DNA of 64,000 bases from Calothrix sp. 336/3 (lineage in GTDB: Bacteria > Cyanobacteriota > Cyanobacteriia > Cyanobacteriales > Nostocaceae): positions 2,954,700 to 3,018,699 of the forward strand of contig NZ_CP011382.1 in NCBI RefSeq assembly GCF_000734895.2. Direction: 5' to 3'. Made by a program: the position numbers and the translations under genes. The notes beneath the pieces were generated by a model, which saw only the letters and a list, made by a program, of their open reading frames with translations, was not told where the DNA came from and made no database searches. Positions 8,863 to 18,701 of the stretch are shown here, piece by piece; position 1 is the first letter of the stretch, and each line of letters starts with the position of its first letter.

Positions 8863-10449
8863 ATGGACGCTACGGCACTTTGGCAAAGATACCAGAAATG
8901 GCTGTATTTCCATGAAGGACTAGGATTTTACCTAGATGTCAGCCGGATGCGGTTTGATGATACTTTTGTGGAAACTTTAAAACCCAAGTTTGAGAAAGCT
9001 TTTGCGGATATGGCAGCACTGGAAAAAGGTGCGATCGCCAATCCTGATGAAAACCGGATGGTGGGACATTACTGGTTACGCAACCCTGATTTAGCCCCAA
9101 CTCCGGAACTTACCCAGGAAATAGTTGGTTCTATTGAACAAATTGAGGTATTCGCGGAAAAAGTCCACACAGGAGCGATTCATCCTCCCAAGGCGGCACG
9201 GTTTACTGATATTATCTCTATCGGTATCGGCGGTTCTGCCCTAGGACCTCAATTTGTGGCGGAAGCTTTAGCCCCAGATTTTCCACCCCTAGCGATTCAT
9301 TTTATTGACAACACTGACCCCACGGGCATTGATCGCGTCCTCACCCAGGTGCGTAATCGTCTTTCTAGCACCCTAGTGATTGTCATTTCTAAGTCTGGCG
9401 GTACACCAGAACCTCGCAATGGCATGATTGAGGTACAAAAAGCCTATGCCGGACAAAACCTCGAATTTGCTCAATACGCGATCGCCATCACCACAACTGG
9501 CAGTAAATTAGACGCGATCGCCCAATCTCAAGGGTGGTTAGCAACATTCCCCATGTACGACTGGGTAGGGGGAAGAACTTCCGAACTCTCCACCGTCGGT
9601 TTAGTACCTGCGGCTTTACAAGGTATCGACATCCGCGCCATGCTTGATGGTGCCAAGGAAATGGATGATGCCACCCGTATCCCCGACTTAAAAAACAACC
9701 CTGCTGCCCTCCTTGCCCTTTCTTGGTACTATGCTGGCAATGGTAAGGGTGAAAAAGATATGGTTGTCCTCCCCTACAAGGATAGTCTGCTACTATTTAG
9801 CCGTTACCTACAACAGTTGGTGATGGAGTCCCTAGGTAAGGAAAAAGACCTAGATGGCAACACCGTTTATCAAGGTATTGCAGTTTACGGTAACAAAGGT
9901 TCCACCGACCAACACGCCTATGTGCAACAATTGCGCGAAGGTGTACCTAACTTTTTCGCCACTCTCATTGAAGTTTTAGAAGATCGTAAGAACCCATCTC
10001 CGGAAATTGAACCAGGAATTACCGCCGGTGACTACCTCTCTGGTTTTCTCCAAGGAACCCGCCAAGCACTCTACGAAAATCACCGCGACTCCATTACCCT
10101 CACCATCCCCCAAGTCAATCCCCGCACCGTTGGCGCTTTAATTGCCCTCTATGACCGAGCTGTGGGTTTATACGCTAGCTTGGTAAATATCAACGCTTAC
10201 CACCAGCCTGGAGTGGAAGCAGGCAAAAAAGCTGCCGCCGAAATTCTGGATTTACAAACCCAGGTTGTTGAGGCACTCCACAAAGAGAAAACCGCACTCT
10301 CCTTGGAGCAAATCGCCCAAAAAATCGGCAAACCAGAGCAAGTTGAAGCAATTTACATCATCCTTCGCCACCTCAGTGCCAACCAACGCGGCATTGTTTT
10401 CCATGGCAACCCCTCTGTACCCAGTAGTTTAACGGTTGCCTTGGGCTAA
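8863..10449 (+). CDS. pgi: glucose-6-phosphate isomerase
   Basis: 528 residues from the ATG at 8863, which matches the length and the start ([20 protein letters not shown]) of cyanobacterial Pgi; a TTG 11 codons upstream is open but less likely. The enzyme interconverts glucose-6-phosphate and fructose-6-phosphate in glycolysis, gluconeogenesis and the oxidative pentose phosphate route. The sugar-phosphate-binding regions are visible: [26 protein letters not shown] and the family signature [14 protein letters not shown]. The catalytic region [17 protein letters not shown] is also present. The gene is monocistronic by appearance, followed by a strong inverted repeat. Confidence 0.96.
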   Translation: MDATALWQRYQKWLYFHEGLGFYLDVSRMRFDDTFVETLKPKFEKAFADMAALEKGAIANPDENRMVGHYWLRNPDLAPTPELTQEIVGSIEQIEVFAEKVHTGAIHPPKAARFTDIISIGIGGSALGPQFVAEALAPDFPPLAIHFIDNTDPTGIDRVLTQVRNRLSSTLVIVISKSGGTPEPRNGMIEVQKAYAGQNLEFAQYAIAITTTGSKLDAIAQSQGWLATFPMYDWVGGRTSELSTVGLVPAALQGIDIRAMLDGAKEMDDATRIPDLKNNPAALLALSWYYAGNGKGEKDMVVLPYKDSLLLFSRYLQQLVMESLGKEKDLDGNTVYQGIAVYGNKGSTDQHAYVQQLREGVPNFFATLIEVLEDRKNPSPEIEPGITAGDYLSGFLQGTRQALYENHRDSITLTIPQVNPRTVGALIALYDRAVGLYASLVNINAYHQPGVEAGKKAAAEILDLQTQVVEALHKEKTALSLEQIAQKIGKPEQVEAIYIILRHLSANQRGIVFHGNPSVPSSLTVALG

Positions 10450-10479
10450 ATCTCATCAATTCGATACCATATTTTTGTC

Positions 10480-10505
10480 AATATTGTTGCAACTGCAACA
10501 ATATT
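10480..10505. terminator. perfect hairpin after pgi, possible terminator
   Basis: Two 12-base arms, AATATTGTTGCA and TGCAACAATATT, form a perfect inverted repeat separated by two bases. It lies about 30 bases after the pgi stop. There is no long T run after it, so it may serve as a terminator or as an mRNA-end stabiliser or protein-binding site. Confidence 0.5.
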
Positions 10506-10652
10506 TCATATTAAAACATCTAAAATGAAAGTAATAGTTGCAGTCGTTCCGGTTGGTATGAAAACGAACAATTAAAGTGAAAAAAATCACTTCTCTCCAG
10601 CCCCTCAGCTTCTGTAACTTTTTACTTTTTAATTTTTTACAAGAATATAGCT

Positions 10653-11105
10653 ATGCATAAATGCAGGGGAATTGAAATCCGTAAGTTGGAGTCAATTAAA
10701 GGGGGAATGGCAGAGTTTTTCACTCCCCAAACCAGCCATGAAACTATGCTGGTACAAATTCCGGCTGGAGCAGTTGATGATTTGTTTGTTCACAAAACCC
10801 AAACCGATCAGCTTTTAGTGGTGCGGGGTGAATTCATAATTGTGACATTAGTTAACAGAAAGTATCAGTATATTCCCTTAAGCGATCGCCATCCCGCAGT
10901 CATCACCATTCCTCCAGGAGTATTGCATGGCGCAATTAATCTCACCAACGAACCATGTTTAGTGGTGAACGCCGTTCTACGCCACAAACCAACCCATGAA
11001 AAAGATTACATCCCCCGTCCCCGCCCCTACCCCTACGACTTAGCAGCCGCCGCCGCCGTTATGGAAGATTTGCGTAATTCTTCCCCTAACATAATTTCAC
11101 TTTAA
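10653..11105 (+). CDS. cupin-fold protein of unknown function
   Basis: 150 residues. The centre has the look of a small RmlC-like cupin: DDLFVHKTQTDQLLVVRGEF, followed by strands and IPPGVLHGAINLTNEPCLVV. The first cupin motif has one His (HKTQTDQ) and the second one a single HG, so metal binding would need the pair H...H plus other ligands; this is uncertain. The C-terminus is Pro/Arg-rich (YIPRPRPYPYDL). It may be an isomerase or a sugar-binding protein; no substrate can be named. It converges with the 2-epimerase gene, only 36 bases away, which may be coincidence. Confidence 0.7.
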   Translation: MHKCRGIEIRKLESIKGGMAEFFTPQTSHETMLVQIPAGAVDDLFVHKTQTDQLLVVRGEFIIVTLVNRKYQYIPLSDRHPAVITIPPGVLHGAINLTNEPCLVVNAVLRHKPTHEKDYIPRPRPYPYDLAAAAAVMEDLRNSSPNIISL

Positions 11106-11141
11106 TTGAGGTAATGGGCAACAGAAATGCTTCCTGCTTTC

Positions 11142-12257
11142 CTAAGCCCTTGCCAAAAAATCCTTCACAATTTGCAATATTCTGGCAGATGCTTGACCAT
11201 CTCCAAAGGGATTAATGGCATTTGCCATGGTGTTATAGGCATCTTCGTTACTCAGTAATTCGGCGGCGGCAGTAAAAATTTTCTGGGGTGCTGTACCCAC
11301 AAGCTTTGCTGTCCCGGCACTCACAGCCTCCGGGCGTTCTGTTGTCTCACGTAATACCAGTACAGGTTTACCCAAACTAGGTGCTTCTTCCTGTAAACCA
11401 CCAGAATCAGTCAGAAGTAGATGACATCGGGCGATCGCCCCTACCAATTCACCATAATCTAAGGGTTCCGTTAAAAATACCCGTGGGTGTTCCCCCAACA
11501 TTGCCTGCAAAGGTTCCCGTACCGTTGGGTTACGATGCAGAGGCAATAATAAAGCCGTATCCGTAAACTTCTCTAAGATTTGTAAAAAACCCTCGGCAAT
11601 ATCCTTCAAGGGTTCCCCCCAATTTTCCCGACGATGTACCGTTGCCAGCAACACCCGATAATCATCCCACACCAAACCGGAAACATTACAAGTAGGTTTA
11701 TCTGCTGCCACATTCAACAGCGCATCAATCACCGTATTCCCCGTCAGATGAATTTCCCCCAATACCCCCGATTTCTTTAAATTCTCCACAGCTAAGGGAG
11801 TCGGAGCAAAATGTAGTTGAGTAATTTGGGAAATTAATCTCCGATTTGCCTCCTCAGGATAAGGATTCCACAAATCGTCAGTTCTTAACCCCGCTTCCAC
11901 ATGACCCACAGGAATCTGATGATAAAAAGCAGCCAAAGCTGCGGCAAAAGCTGTGGTTGTATCTCCCTGCACCAGCACTAAATCTGGCTTTTCCTTCACC
12001 AACAAATGTTCTAAACCCTGCAAACTCCGACAAGTAATATCACTCAGAGATTGCTTCGCCTGCATAATTTCTAAATCATCATCAGCATTCAAGTCGAACA
12101 AACCCATCACCTGTTCAACCATTTCTCGATGCTGTCCCGTTAATATTACCCGACTCTCACAATCAACATCATTTCGGAATGCTTGGATTACGGGTGCTAA
12201 TTTAATTGCCTCTGGACGAGTTCCTAAAATAATATAAATTTTAGTCATTTGGGTCAT
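11142..12257 (-). CDS. wecB: UDP-N-acetylglucosamine 2-epimerase (non-hydrolysing)
   Basis: 371 residues, the usual length. It converts UDP-GlcNAc to UDP-ManNAc for surface polysaccharide. Motifs seen: GTRPEAIKLAPV at the N-terminus, LVQGDTTTAFAAALAAF, HVEAGLRT, the catalytic-region HRRENWGEPL, and LTDSGGLQEEAPSLGKPVLVLR near the C-terminus. It is a cytosolic GT-B fold enzyme. The gene stands on its own on the minus strand, away from the polysaccharide region at 57-64 kb, though the product could feed that pathway. The upstream gap to the next minus-strand gene is about 180 bases and includes that gene's terminator. Confidence 0.95.
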   Translation of the reverse strand: MTQMTKIYIILGTRPEAIKLAPVIQAFRNDVDCESRVILTGQHREMVEQVMGLFDLNADDDLEIMQAKQSLSDITCRSLQGLEHLLVKEKPDLVLVQGDTTTAFAAALAAFYHQIPVGHVEAGLRTDDLWNPYPEEANRRLISQITQLHFAPTPLAVENLKKSGVLGEIHLTGNTVIDALLNVAADKPTCNVSGLVWDDYRVLLATVHRRENWGEPLKDIAEGFLQILEKFTDTALLLPLHRNPTVREPLQAMLGEHPRVFLTEPLDYGELVGAIARCHLLLTDSGGLQEEAPSLGKPVLVLRETTERPEAVSAGTAKLVGTAPQKIFTAAAELLSNEDAYNTMANAINPFGDGQASARILQIVKDFLARA

Positions 12258-12379
12258 GCTTCAAGGTTCAATAGTCCATGGTATAGCAGGCGATAGGTAA
12301 CAGGAAAAAGAAGTCCGGATGTGAAACCCAAGCCTTTTAGACTCTTTAACTATCAAAACTGAGATTTTCAACTCCAAAC

Positions 12380-12401
12380 GAAAAAACCCGGATGTACCGG
12401 G
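12380..12401 (-). terminator. Rho-independent terminator
   Basis: On the minus strand, stem CCCGG (12401-12397) and CCGGG (12391-12387) with a 5-base loop is followed at once by six Ts (12386-12381). It lies just after the small membrane protein gene and before wecB on the same strand. Confidence 0.8.
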
Positions 12402-12433
12402 CAGATGCACTGTTTGTCGAATTGTGGTGATGT

Positions 12434-12811
12434 TTAGATTTTGATATCGCAAGTTAGGGGGCAAGCAGCATAAACGGCAGAAGTATTGTTTTCTTCGACT
12501 TCACCATGAAGCCAACTCAACCACTTAACTTCCTTGGGATGAATACCCTTAGCAGTCAATACTCCAGCAGCAATCATTACTGCCAACACATTAAATAGAA
12601 TTAAACCACCCGCTACCAACAAAACAGCGCTCACAGGCATTACAGACTGCAACACAATAGACAACAGACATCCGACCGTAGCCATCAACACCACTAAAGG
12701 AAAACCGACAACCAGCAAGCATACTGCCAATGTAAAAGTCCATATTAGGAAGCTTTTAATCATCAACAAGGAATCAGTCTTACCTAAGTTAGAGGTTTGA
12801 GACAAAGTCAT
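12434..12811 (-). CDS. small membrane protein of unknown function
   Basis: 125 residues with a polar N-terminus of ~15 residues, then two or three hydrophobic spans: SFLIWTFTLAVCLLVVGFP and a long one, SAVLLVAGGLILFNVLAVMI. A hydrophilic C-terminal tail contains WLSWLHGEVEENN. Three cysteines are near or in the tail and spans. The ATG at 12811 is preceded by a purine-rich stretch on the coding strand. A clear terminator follows the gene, which supports it as a transcribed unit. No family was recognised. Confidence 0.75.
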   Translation of the reverse strand: MTLSQTSNLGKTDSLLMIKSFLIWTFTLAVCLLVVGFPLVVLMATVGCLLSIVLQSVMPVSAVLLVAGGLILFNVLAVMIAAGVLTAKGIHPKEVKWLSWLHGEVEENNTSAVYAACPLTCDIKI

Positions 12812-13882
12812 ATCTTTATCCTCGCAAATATGCTAAAAAACCTTGATTCAGAAACTTTAACTAAATGTTGCTCTCCACTGGGATCAACGCTTAGTGAAGT
12901 CAAGTATATAAAAACCTATCGATAAGATGAGCATTTATTTAACAAAATTTACAGTTCATATTTCGTAACTATGATTTCCAGCAAATTCTAAATCTGTCTG
13001 AAATCGTAGCTTTGCCATCTATCTTCAGGCGGAAACATAAAATACTCATCAGAGAAAAAATGCCTAGAGAAAACCAGAATATTGATTAACTTGAATTTTA
13101 TGGCTTGGCGAATTCCTAAGTCTATGTTCCCTAACCCGCAATTCTGGGCGCGAAGAGAGCTAAAGTTATCCAAAATTTAGAAATTTAGGTTACTTTCCTT
13201 GCAAAATATCTGTCCAGATAATCCGTTATCCAATTTACCTTGTTGAAATATCTGAGGACTGGGGAAAGGCAATAGATAGTTTTTGTGTACTAGCGTATGT
13301 CATAAATTAGGTTTATTTGCTTATCTATTAATTGTTATCCCATCTGCCCTTGGTGATTTTATGGGGCGAAATTTTGTTTGATGACATTCTTGAATCCTCA
13401 AGGCAATGCTCTCCCCTTTACATTTCTTATAATAAAACCCTGCTTCTCTCATAATTTTCCCGACTTCTGATAGAGATTCCTGAAAAACCTGCAATTGACC
13501 GACCTGTGAAGACAAGTTGAGAGAATATGCTCAACCACAAGCGCTCTCCGTACTTTTAGGTATATCAGTAAAAATAATATGGTTAATACTGCTTAATTAC
13601 GGCAAAAATAGTGATGAATTTTACTAACAATAATAAGTTTAAATACTGAATACAATTCAGTATTAGACTGTGTTAGACATATTGGATATAGATATATAAA
13701 CTTTTCTTTCCTTATTCCTGTTATTGAAAGTGTAATATTTATTACCTTTAATCAGGGAGGGAGAAAAAGAATTTTAGAGATGTTTATTCAGTTGTTTCTA
13801 TTTAGACAATTGGAGCATCAACAGAGATAATTTTTCGCCAAACCACCAACCCGCAATACTACAAGAGTTCTTGCAAAATACT
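12812..13882. other. 1.07-kb AT-rich gap before the pilT-like gene
   Basis: The stretch holds two weak minus-strand frames, 12988-13173 (61 codons) and 13321-13515 (64 codons, with ESLSEVGKIMREAGFYYKKC). Neither has a recognisable domain or a clear ribosome binding site; the second could be a remnant of a larger gene. Near 13640-13720 the DNA is very AT-rich. A purine-rich GGGAGGGAGAAAAAG at about 13754 precedes the pilT-like gene by ~130 bases. I see no RNA gene. Confidence 0.45.
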
Positions 13883-15193
13883 ATGACAGAAGTACAGCGT
13901 CCACCAGGCTCAACCCCCAGCGTACCTCGCGGTGTCCCTCCTTTGCCTCCACCACCACCAACCATGAGTACTCAGCGTCAATTAACACAAACGCTAGAGT
14001 TACCAGTAGATAGAAGTGCAGGAAGAACTGCAAATCCCACAACTCCATCATCTGCAACACCTGCACCTGGTGCTGTACATCGTCCGGGAACACCACCACC
14101 AGCAGGAACAGCCCGTCCCAAAACCAATACTTCACAAATTACCTTAGAGCAGTTAATCCGTGAAGCTTTTGACAAAGGATATTCTGACATTCACTTGGGT
14201 GTTGGTGAAGTACCTCGTTACCGAAGTCGTGGGGAGATTCAACCCACAGAATACCCGGAAACTGATAATGAAACTTTTATGAGTTGGATGCGGGAGGTGA
14301 TGACAGAGGGGGAAATTACTCGCTTTCAGGAGAGTTTAGAATTTGACGGTGCAACTCAATACGAATTTGCAAGGGTACGGATTAATGTTTTTGGCTCCCT
14401 TAAGGGATACGCCATGGTACTGCGTTTAATTCCGTTAAAAATATTAACAATGGAGCAGTTGCGCTTACCTACAGTTTTTCGGGATATTTGCCATTACCAT
14501 AAAGGTTTAATTTTGGTGACTGGTCCGACTGGTTCGGGTAAATCCACAACGATGGCAGCAATGATTGATTACATCAATAAAGAGATGGCAAAACATATCA
14601 TTACCATCGAAGACCCGATTGAATTTGTCCATCGCAGTCAAAAATCTCTAGTGAAGCAACGGGAGGTGGGAATGCACACCCGTAAGTTTGATAATGCGCT
14701 GAAAGCAGCTTTACGGGAGGACCCTGACTTGATTCTGGTGGGGGAAATGCGGGATAAGGAAACAGTAAATACTGCCTTAAAAGCAGCACAAACTGGTCAC
14801 TTAGTAATGGGTACTCTACATACCAACAGTGCAGTAAAAACCATTGAGCGGATTCTGAATTTGTATTCTGGGGAAGAACAGGATGCAATGCGGGTTGCTT
14901 TAGCAGAGTCTCTAGTTGCGGTGATTGCCCAAGGTTTGTGTAAGACGACAGATGGTAAACGGGCAGCTTTCCACGATATCCTCATCAATACTGATGCGAT
15001 TAAAGACTGGATTAAAGACGGTAAGTATGATGACATTACTGAATTGATGAAGCAAGCAAGCTTTGACGGGATGATTACCATGAACCAGTCATTGTTTAAC
15101 TTGTATCAAGAAGGTCGGATTACCGAAGAAATCGCTTTGGAAATGTCGCCAACTCCTAACGAAATGGCTCAGTTCCTTCGAGGAAGAGTTTAG
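13883..15193 (+). CDS. type IV pilus ATPase of the PilT/PilU group
   Basis: 436 residues from the ATG at 13883; an upstream TTG adds four codons. The first ~85 residues are a Pro/Thr-rich, probably disordered extension (VPPLPPPPPTM) absent from enterobacterial PilT. The core has Walker A GPTGSGKST, the Asp box ITIEDPIEFVH, Walker B LILVGEMRD and the His box TGHLVMGTLHT. It is a hexameric motor that powers pilus retraction at the inner-membrane pilus base. The C-terminus reads TMNQSLFNLYQEGRIT where classic PilT has AIRNLIRE, so this may be a PilT2/PilU-type accessory motor (for example for direction or load). A KaiB-domain gene follows in the same direction 123 bases on. Confidence 0.9.
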   Translation: MTEVQRPPGSTPSVPRGVPPLPPPPPTMSTQRQLTQTLELPVDRSAGRTANPTTPSSATPAPGAVHRPGTPPPAGTARPKTNTSQITLEQLIREAFDKGYSDIHLGVGEVPRYRSRGEIQPTEYPETDNETFMSWMREVMTEGEITRFQESLEFDGATQYEFARVRINVFGSLKGYAMVLRLIPLKILTMEQLRLPTVFRDICHYHKGLILVTGPTGSGKSTTMAAMIDYINKEMAKHIITIEDPIEFVHRSQKSLVKQREVGMHTRKFDNALKAALREDPDLILVGEMRDKETVNTALKAAQTGHLVMGTLHTNSAVKTIERILNLYSGEEQDAMRVALAESLVAVIAQGLCKTTDGKRAAFHDILINTDAIKDWIKDGKYDDITELMKQASFDGMITMNQSLFNLYQEGRITEEIALEMSPTPNEMAQFLRGRV

Positions 15194-15316
15194 GGAATTA
15201 TCCACAGCTTCCTATCGACTAAGTATGAGCTTGCTTGCTGTTCAAGGTAAGGTAGAGGTAGAGCGTAAAAATTGCTTTACCTTTGACTTTTTCTGTCACC
15301 TACCCATTGAAATGCT

Positions 15317-16075
15317 TTGATTATAGAAAAACCTTCTTTACCTCTACTCTATAAAGGCATAGCCTTGTTTACGCCGGGAGGAGATTTAATTTATTGTATC
15401 GACCCCAGTAAGCAAGGTCGATGGCATTTGCATCTATGTGCAACTTTGCAAGAAATTTTGAATTTAGTTGAGCCTCCACATTTTTTAGTACCTTGTTATA
15501 CAGCAACTATTGACCGTTGGTTAGACCCACGGACGCAGCAGATTCGGACATTTGCAGAGGCTTATCCTGCTGTGATGCGTCACCAAGCGATATTGAATGC
15601 AATTTTTGGTACTAGGGATTTGGTGTGGCAAGCGACACCGTGGCAAGATGGTTTGTGCGATCGCATGGTACTAATGACCTATAAATCGACTTTTCCTCAA
15701 TTGTGGGAAGATCATGATTTAATAGTTCGCTCTGACCCCACTGCTTCTGTATCTTTATACTCTTCAGAAAATGCTGATACACAACAGTTATACCCAAAAG
15801 CCCAAGCATACGTTTTACGTCTGTTTGTTGCGGGTCACAGTCCCAATACAGAGAGGATTTTAGAAAATTTGCATGATTTGTTAGAAAAATATCTGGGGCA
15901 TCCATATACACTGAAGGTGATTGATGTATTTACTCACCCAGAGCAGGCAGAAATCAATCAAGTGACAGCAACTCCGACTCTGGTGAGAGTTGTTCCCCAA
16001 CCCATACGACGGATTGTGGGGAATTTGGATAATGTGGATAAAATTCTCCAGATGCTGGGAGCAAAAGATAGATAA
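15317..16075 (+). CDS. KaiB-domain protein with an uncharacterised N-terminal domain
   Basis: 252 residues. Residues ~164-248 clearly resemble KaiB: YVLRLFVAGHSPNTERILENL, then TLKVIDVFTHPEQAE and ATPTLVRVVPQPIRRIVGNL. The first ~140 residues form a separate domain without a name I can give (ALFTPGGDLIYCIDPSKQGR, HFLVPCYTATIDRWLDP). A short polar linker rich in Ser/Asp joins the two. The start is TTG at 15317: the upstream frame stops at 15308 and no ATG precedes the conserved-looking N-terminus. KaiB proteins bind KaiC and SasA uses a KaiB-like sensor domain; a role in clock output or in an unrelated thioredoxin-like interaction is inference. Kai genes are not nearby. Confidence 0.85.
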   Translation: MIIEKPSLPLLYKGIALFTPGGDLIYCIDPSKQGRWHLHLCATLQEILNLVEPPHFLVPCYTATIDRWLDPRTQQIRTFAEAYPAVMRHQAILNAIFGTRDLVWQATPWQDGLCDRMVLMTYKSTFPQLWEDHDLIVRSDPTASVSLYSSENADTQQLYPKAQAYVLRLFVAGHSPNTERILENLHDLLEKYLGHPYTLKVIDVFTHPEQAEINQVTATPTLVRVVPQPIRRIVGNLDNVDKILQMLGAKDR

Positions 16076-16147
16076 TCCTGGTATGCAACCAGAGGTGAAG
16101 GAGTAAGGAATAGTAAAATTAATTCTCCAAGTTTTATGGGTGAACTA

Positions 16148-17539
16148 CTACAGAGAAGATTTTTCTTGCAAAGCTAAATGAACTCCTCCTGCGGGTGTGA
16201 ATGTTAAGCCACGACGTACAGGTTTAAGAGGTTGACTTTCTTGGAGAGTGAGTTTGTAGCGAGAGAGGATAGTTGCTAATACTATTTTCATTTCCAAGGA
16301 AGCAAAAGCCATACCTAAACAACGACGATTTCCCCCACCAAAGGGTAGAAATTCATAGGGTGAAAATTGCTTTTCTAAGAATCTTTCGGGTAGAAATTTT
16401 TCGGGTTCGGGATAGATATCACTACGGTGATGGGTGAGATAAATGCAGATTGAGAACATAGTTCCCTGGGGAAACTGGTAATCTAGCAATTGCATGGGAG
16501 CTTGGAGAATCCGGGGAAAAGCAAAGAACACAACTGGATAAATGCGTAAAGTTTCCGAGCAAACTGCATTGAGATAGGGTAATTTAGCAAGTTCCATGGG
16601 GTCTATATTTTCTAAGTCCACGGAATGCAATTCATTTAATAGTTTTTCCTTAACTTCTGGCAGATAATGTAACCAATATAATGCCCAAGCTATAGCAGTG
16701 GCAGTAGTTTCATGTCCAGCGAATAGCATGGTCATTAATTCATCACGCAATTCTGTGTCGCTCATAAATTGACCATTTTCATCCTGAACGGATAGTAATA
16801 AACTGAGAATATCTTCTCCTAAGGATTGATTCTGTTGGCGACGTTCTTTGATTTCTTGATAAAGTAATTTGTCTAAAATCGCTCTTTTCCTGATAAATTT
16901 ACCCCAAGGACTCAGACTGCCTAAATCAATTTGTAGAGATTTTAAGAGGAGAAAAACTGCACTGATAGGAGATTCAAAGGAATCTAACATCTCTGTCAGA
17001 AGTGTTTGAATTTGTTGATAACGTTCTCCTTCCTGGAGTCCAAATACTGTACGCAGAATGACTTGCAAGGAAATTTCCTGCATTTTTTCCCTGGCAATAA
17101 ATGTTTCTCCTGGGGTCAATTTATCCATGACTTGCTGGGTAATTTGTCGGAAAAGTTGACCATAGGCACGCATTCTTTCACCATGGAAAGGTGGCATAAG
17201 TAATTTACGCTGTTGAATATGGCGATCGCCATCTAATAAAATCAGAGAATTTGTCCCGACAAGGGGTTGAATGACTTCATTTCCAGAACCAGATAAAAAT
17301 AATTTGGCATCAGCAGTAAAAATTTTTTGAATTGCTTCTGGATCGCTAATAATCACTTGGTCAGGAAAACTGGCAAATTCGGCAATAAATATATCACCCA
17401 GAGACTTCCTGGTAGTTTCCAAATAATATATTGGGCGCAAAATTCCCTTAATAGTCTGTAACCATTTCGGGTCTGCAACTTTAACGGGTAGCTTGGCAGA
17501 AAATTCTGTGTTTCCCGTATTTTGTTTAGTAACAACCAT
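16148..17539 (-). CDS. cytochrome P450 (CYP110-like)
   Basis: 463 residues, soluble (no N-terminal anchor). All P450 hallmarks are visible: I-helix AGHETTATAIAW, K-helix ETLR, the PERF-type sequence FLPERFLEKQF, and the haem loop FGGGNRRCLGMAFASLEMK with the thiolate ligand at Cys407. Overall order and the start of the protein (VADPKWLQTIKGILRPIYYL) resemble the CYP110 group, common in Nostoc-type cyanobacteria, where fatty-acid or terpenoid hydroxylation is known or proposed. The substrate cannot be told here. It would need ferredoxin and a reductase from elsewhere. A short-chain dehydrogenase lies upstream on the same strand but 240 bases away; whether they act together is open. Confidence 0.94.
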   Translation of the reverse strand: MVVTKQNTGNTEFSAKLPVKVADPKWLQTIKGILRPIYYLETTRKSLGDIFIAEFASFPDQVIISDPEAIQKIFTADAKLFLSGSGNEVIQPLVGTNSLILLDGDRHIQQRKLLMPPFHGERMRAYGQLFRQITQQVMDKLTPGETFIAREKMQEISLQVILRTVFGLQEGERYQQIQTLLTEMLDSFESPISAVFLLLKSLQIDLGSLSPWGKFIRKRAILDKLLYQEIKERRQQNQSLGEDILSLLLSVQDENGQFMSDTELRDELMTMLFAGHETTATAIAWALYWLHYLPEVKEKLLNELHSVDLENIDPMELAKLPYLNAVCSETLRIYPVVFFAFPRILQAPMQLLDYQFPQGTMFSICIYLTHHRSDIYPEPEKFLPERFLEKQFSPYEFLPFGGGNRRCLGMAFASLEMKIVLATILSRYKLTLQESQPLKPVRRGLTFTPAGGVHLALQEKSSL

Positions 17540-17778
17540 ATTTCCACCCCAGTATATTTTATCTGTTTATATTTTATACATCATATTTTTTGTTTTCAAA
17601 TGAATTCATGATTTGTAATTTCAGATTAATATCAATTAATTCAATAAAAAACAGGATTGAGCATTGTATTTACCTTATGCTCTTTCCTGCTTTATTTTGA
17701 CAAATATTCAGTCACATCAACGAAATTTTTGATAATGTGACATTTATTGCATAACTATTATTTGAAGATTGATAATTA

Positions 17779-18591
17779 TTACCTAACTTCTTGCATACTT
17801 CTGACAATTTTGGCAACTAATTTTCGAGGCGCAACTCTGGCAAATTCTGCCAATATTTTATTTTTCAAACCAGGAACTATAACGGTTTTATTCCGCATTA
17901 AACTGTGATAGCCAGCTTCTGCAACTGTTTTAGCTGTCATCATTTTCTTGCCTTTAACTAGACTGGTATCAGCCATTCCTGTAGTTTGATGAAATGGTGA
18001 TTCAGTGGGACCAGGACAAAGAACAGTCACACTCACACCAGTACCTTCTAACTCATTGGCGATCGCCTCGGAAAAAGACAGAATATAAGCTTTACTGGCA
18101 AAGTAAACTGCCATGAGTGGTCCTGGTTGAAATGCAGCAGTGGAGGCAACATTGAGAATTTTACCATAGCCATTTTTGACCATTTCTCGGACAAACAATT
18201 TGGTAAGATGGGTTATAGCAACTATATTCACCTGTAACATTTTTAATTCAGTTGTTAAGTCTGTATTTGCAAATAATCCATGATTACCAAAACCTGCATT
18301 GTTAACTAAAATATCAACTCTAATAGACTCTTGTTGTAATTCGGTAAAAATTTCTGTGGGAGATGTAGATATAGATAAATCTTTGACGATAGTTTTGACT
18401 TTTATACCAAATTTTAATTGAAAATCATCAGCAATTCTCGGTAGCTCTGCACCATTTTTATCTACTAGGATAAGATTGTAACCATCATGGGCAAAAAAAT
18501 AAGCTAATTCATAACCAATGCCACTTGCAGCGCCAGTAACTAGAACGGTTTGCTGAATATTTTTTGTGGGATTCATTTTATTAATTAGCAT
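17779..18591 (-). CDS. short-chain dehydrogenase/reductase
   Basis: 270 residues, classical SDR. Cofactor motif TGAASGIG is at ~19-26, NNAG at 97-100, catalytic Ser150 in NVAST and the YxxxK pair at Tyr163/Lys167 (YFASK). An Asp (LVDKNG) after the second strand suggests NAD(H), although Lys follows. The C-terminal part (PTESPFHQTTGMADTSLVKG) is like the DltE/YqjQ-type SDRs. Start alternatives: ATG 18591 or an in-frame ATG five codons later (18576); neither has a clear ribosome site. It is oriented with the P450 gene downstream. Substrate unknown. Confidence 0.92.
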   Translation of the reverse strand: MLINKMNPTKNIQQTVLVTGAASGIGYELAYFFAHDGYNLILVDKNGAELPRIADDFQLKFGIKVKTIVKDLSISTSPTEIFTELQQESIRVDILVNNAGFGNHGLFANTDLTTELKMLQVNIVAITHLTKLFVREMVKNGYGKILNVASTAAFQPGPLMAVYFASKAYILSFSEAIANELEGTGVSVTVLCPGPTESPFHQTTGMADTSLVKGKKMMTAKTVAEAGYHSLMRNKTVIVPGLKNKILAEFARVAPRKLVAKIVRSMQEVR

Positions 18592-18701
18592 TGTGGAGAA
18601 GACAAAGTTTGCTTTTCATGATTCCATCTTTGAATCTGCAAATTCTGTAACTCCTGCAACTTCTATCATCATATTTTCAGGGTGGATTTTTCTGACTGAA
18701 A

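Noticed and set aside
12261..12464. 67-codon minus-strand frame
   Set aside because: It overlaps the end of the small membrane protein gene and spans its terminator.
13321..13515. 64-codon minus-strand frame before the pilT-like gene
   Set aside because: It might be a remnant, but no similarity was recognised and it lacks start signals; left in the gap description.
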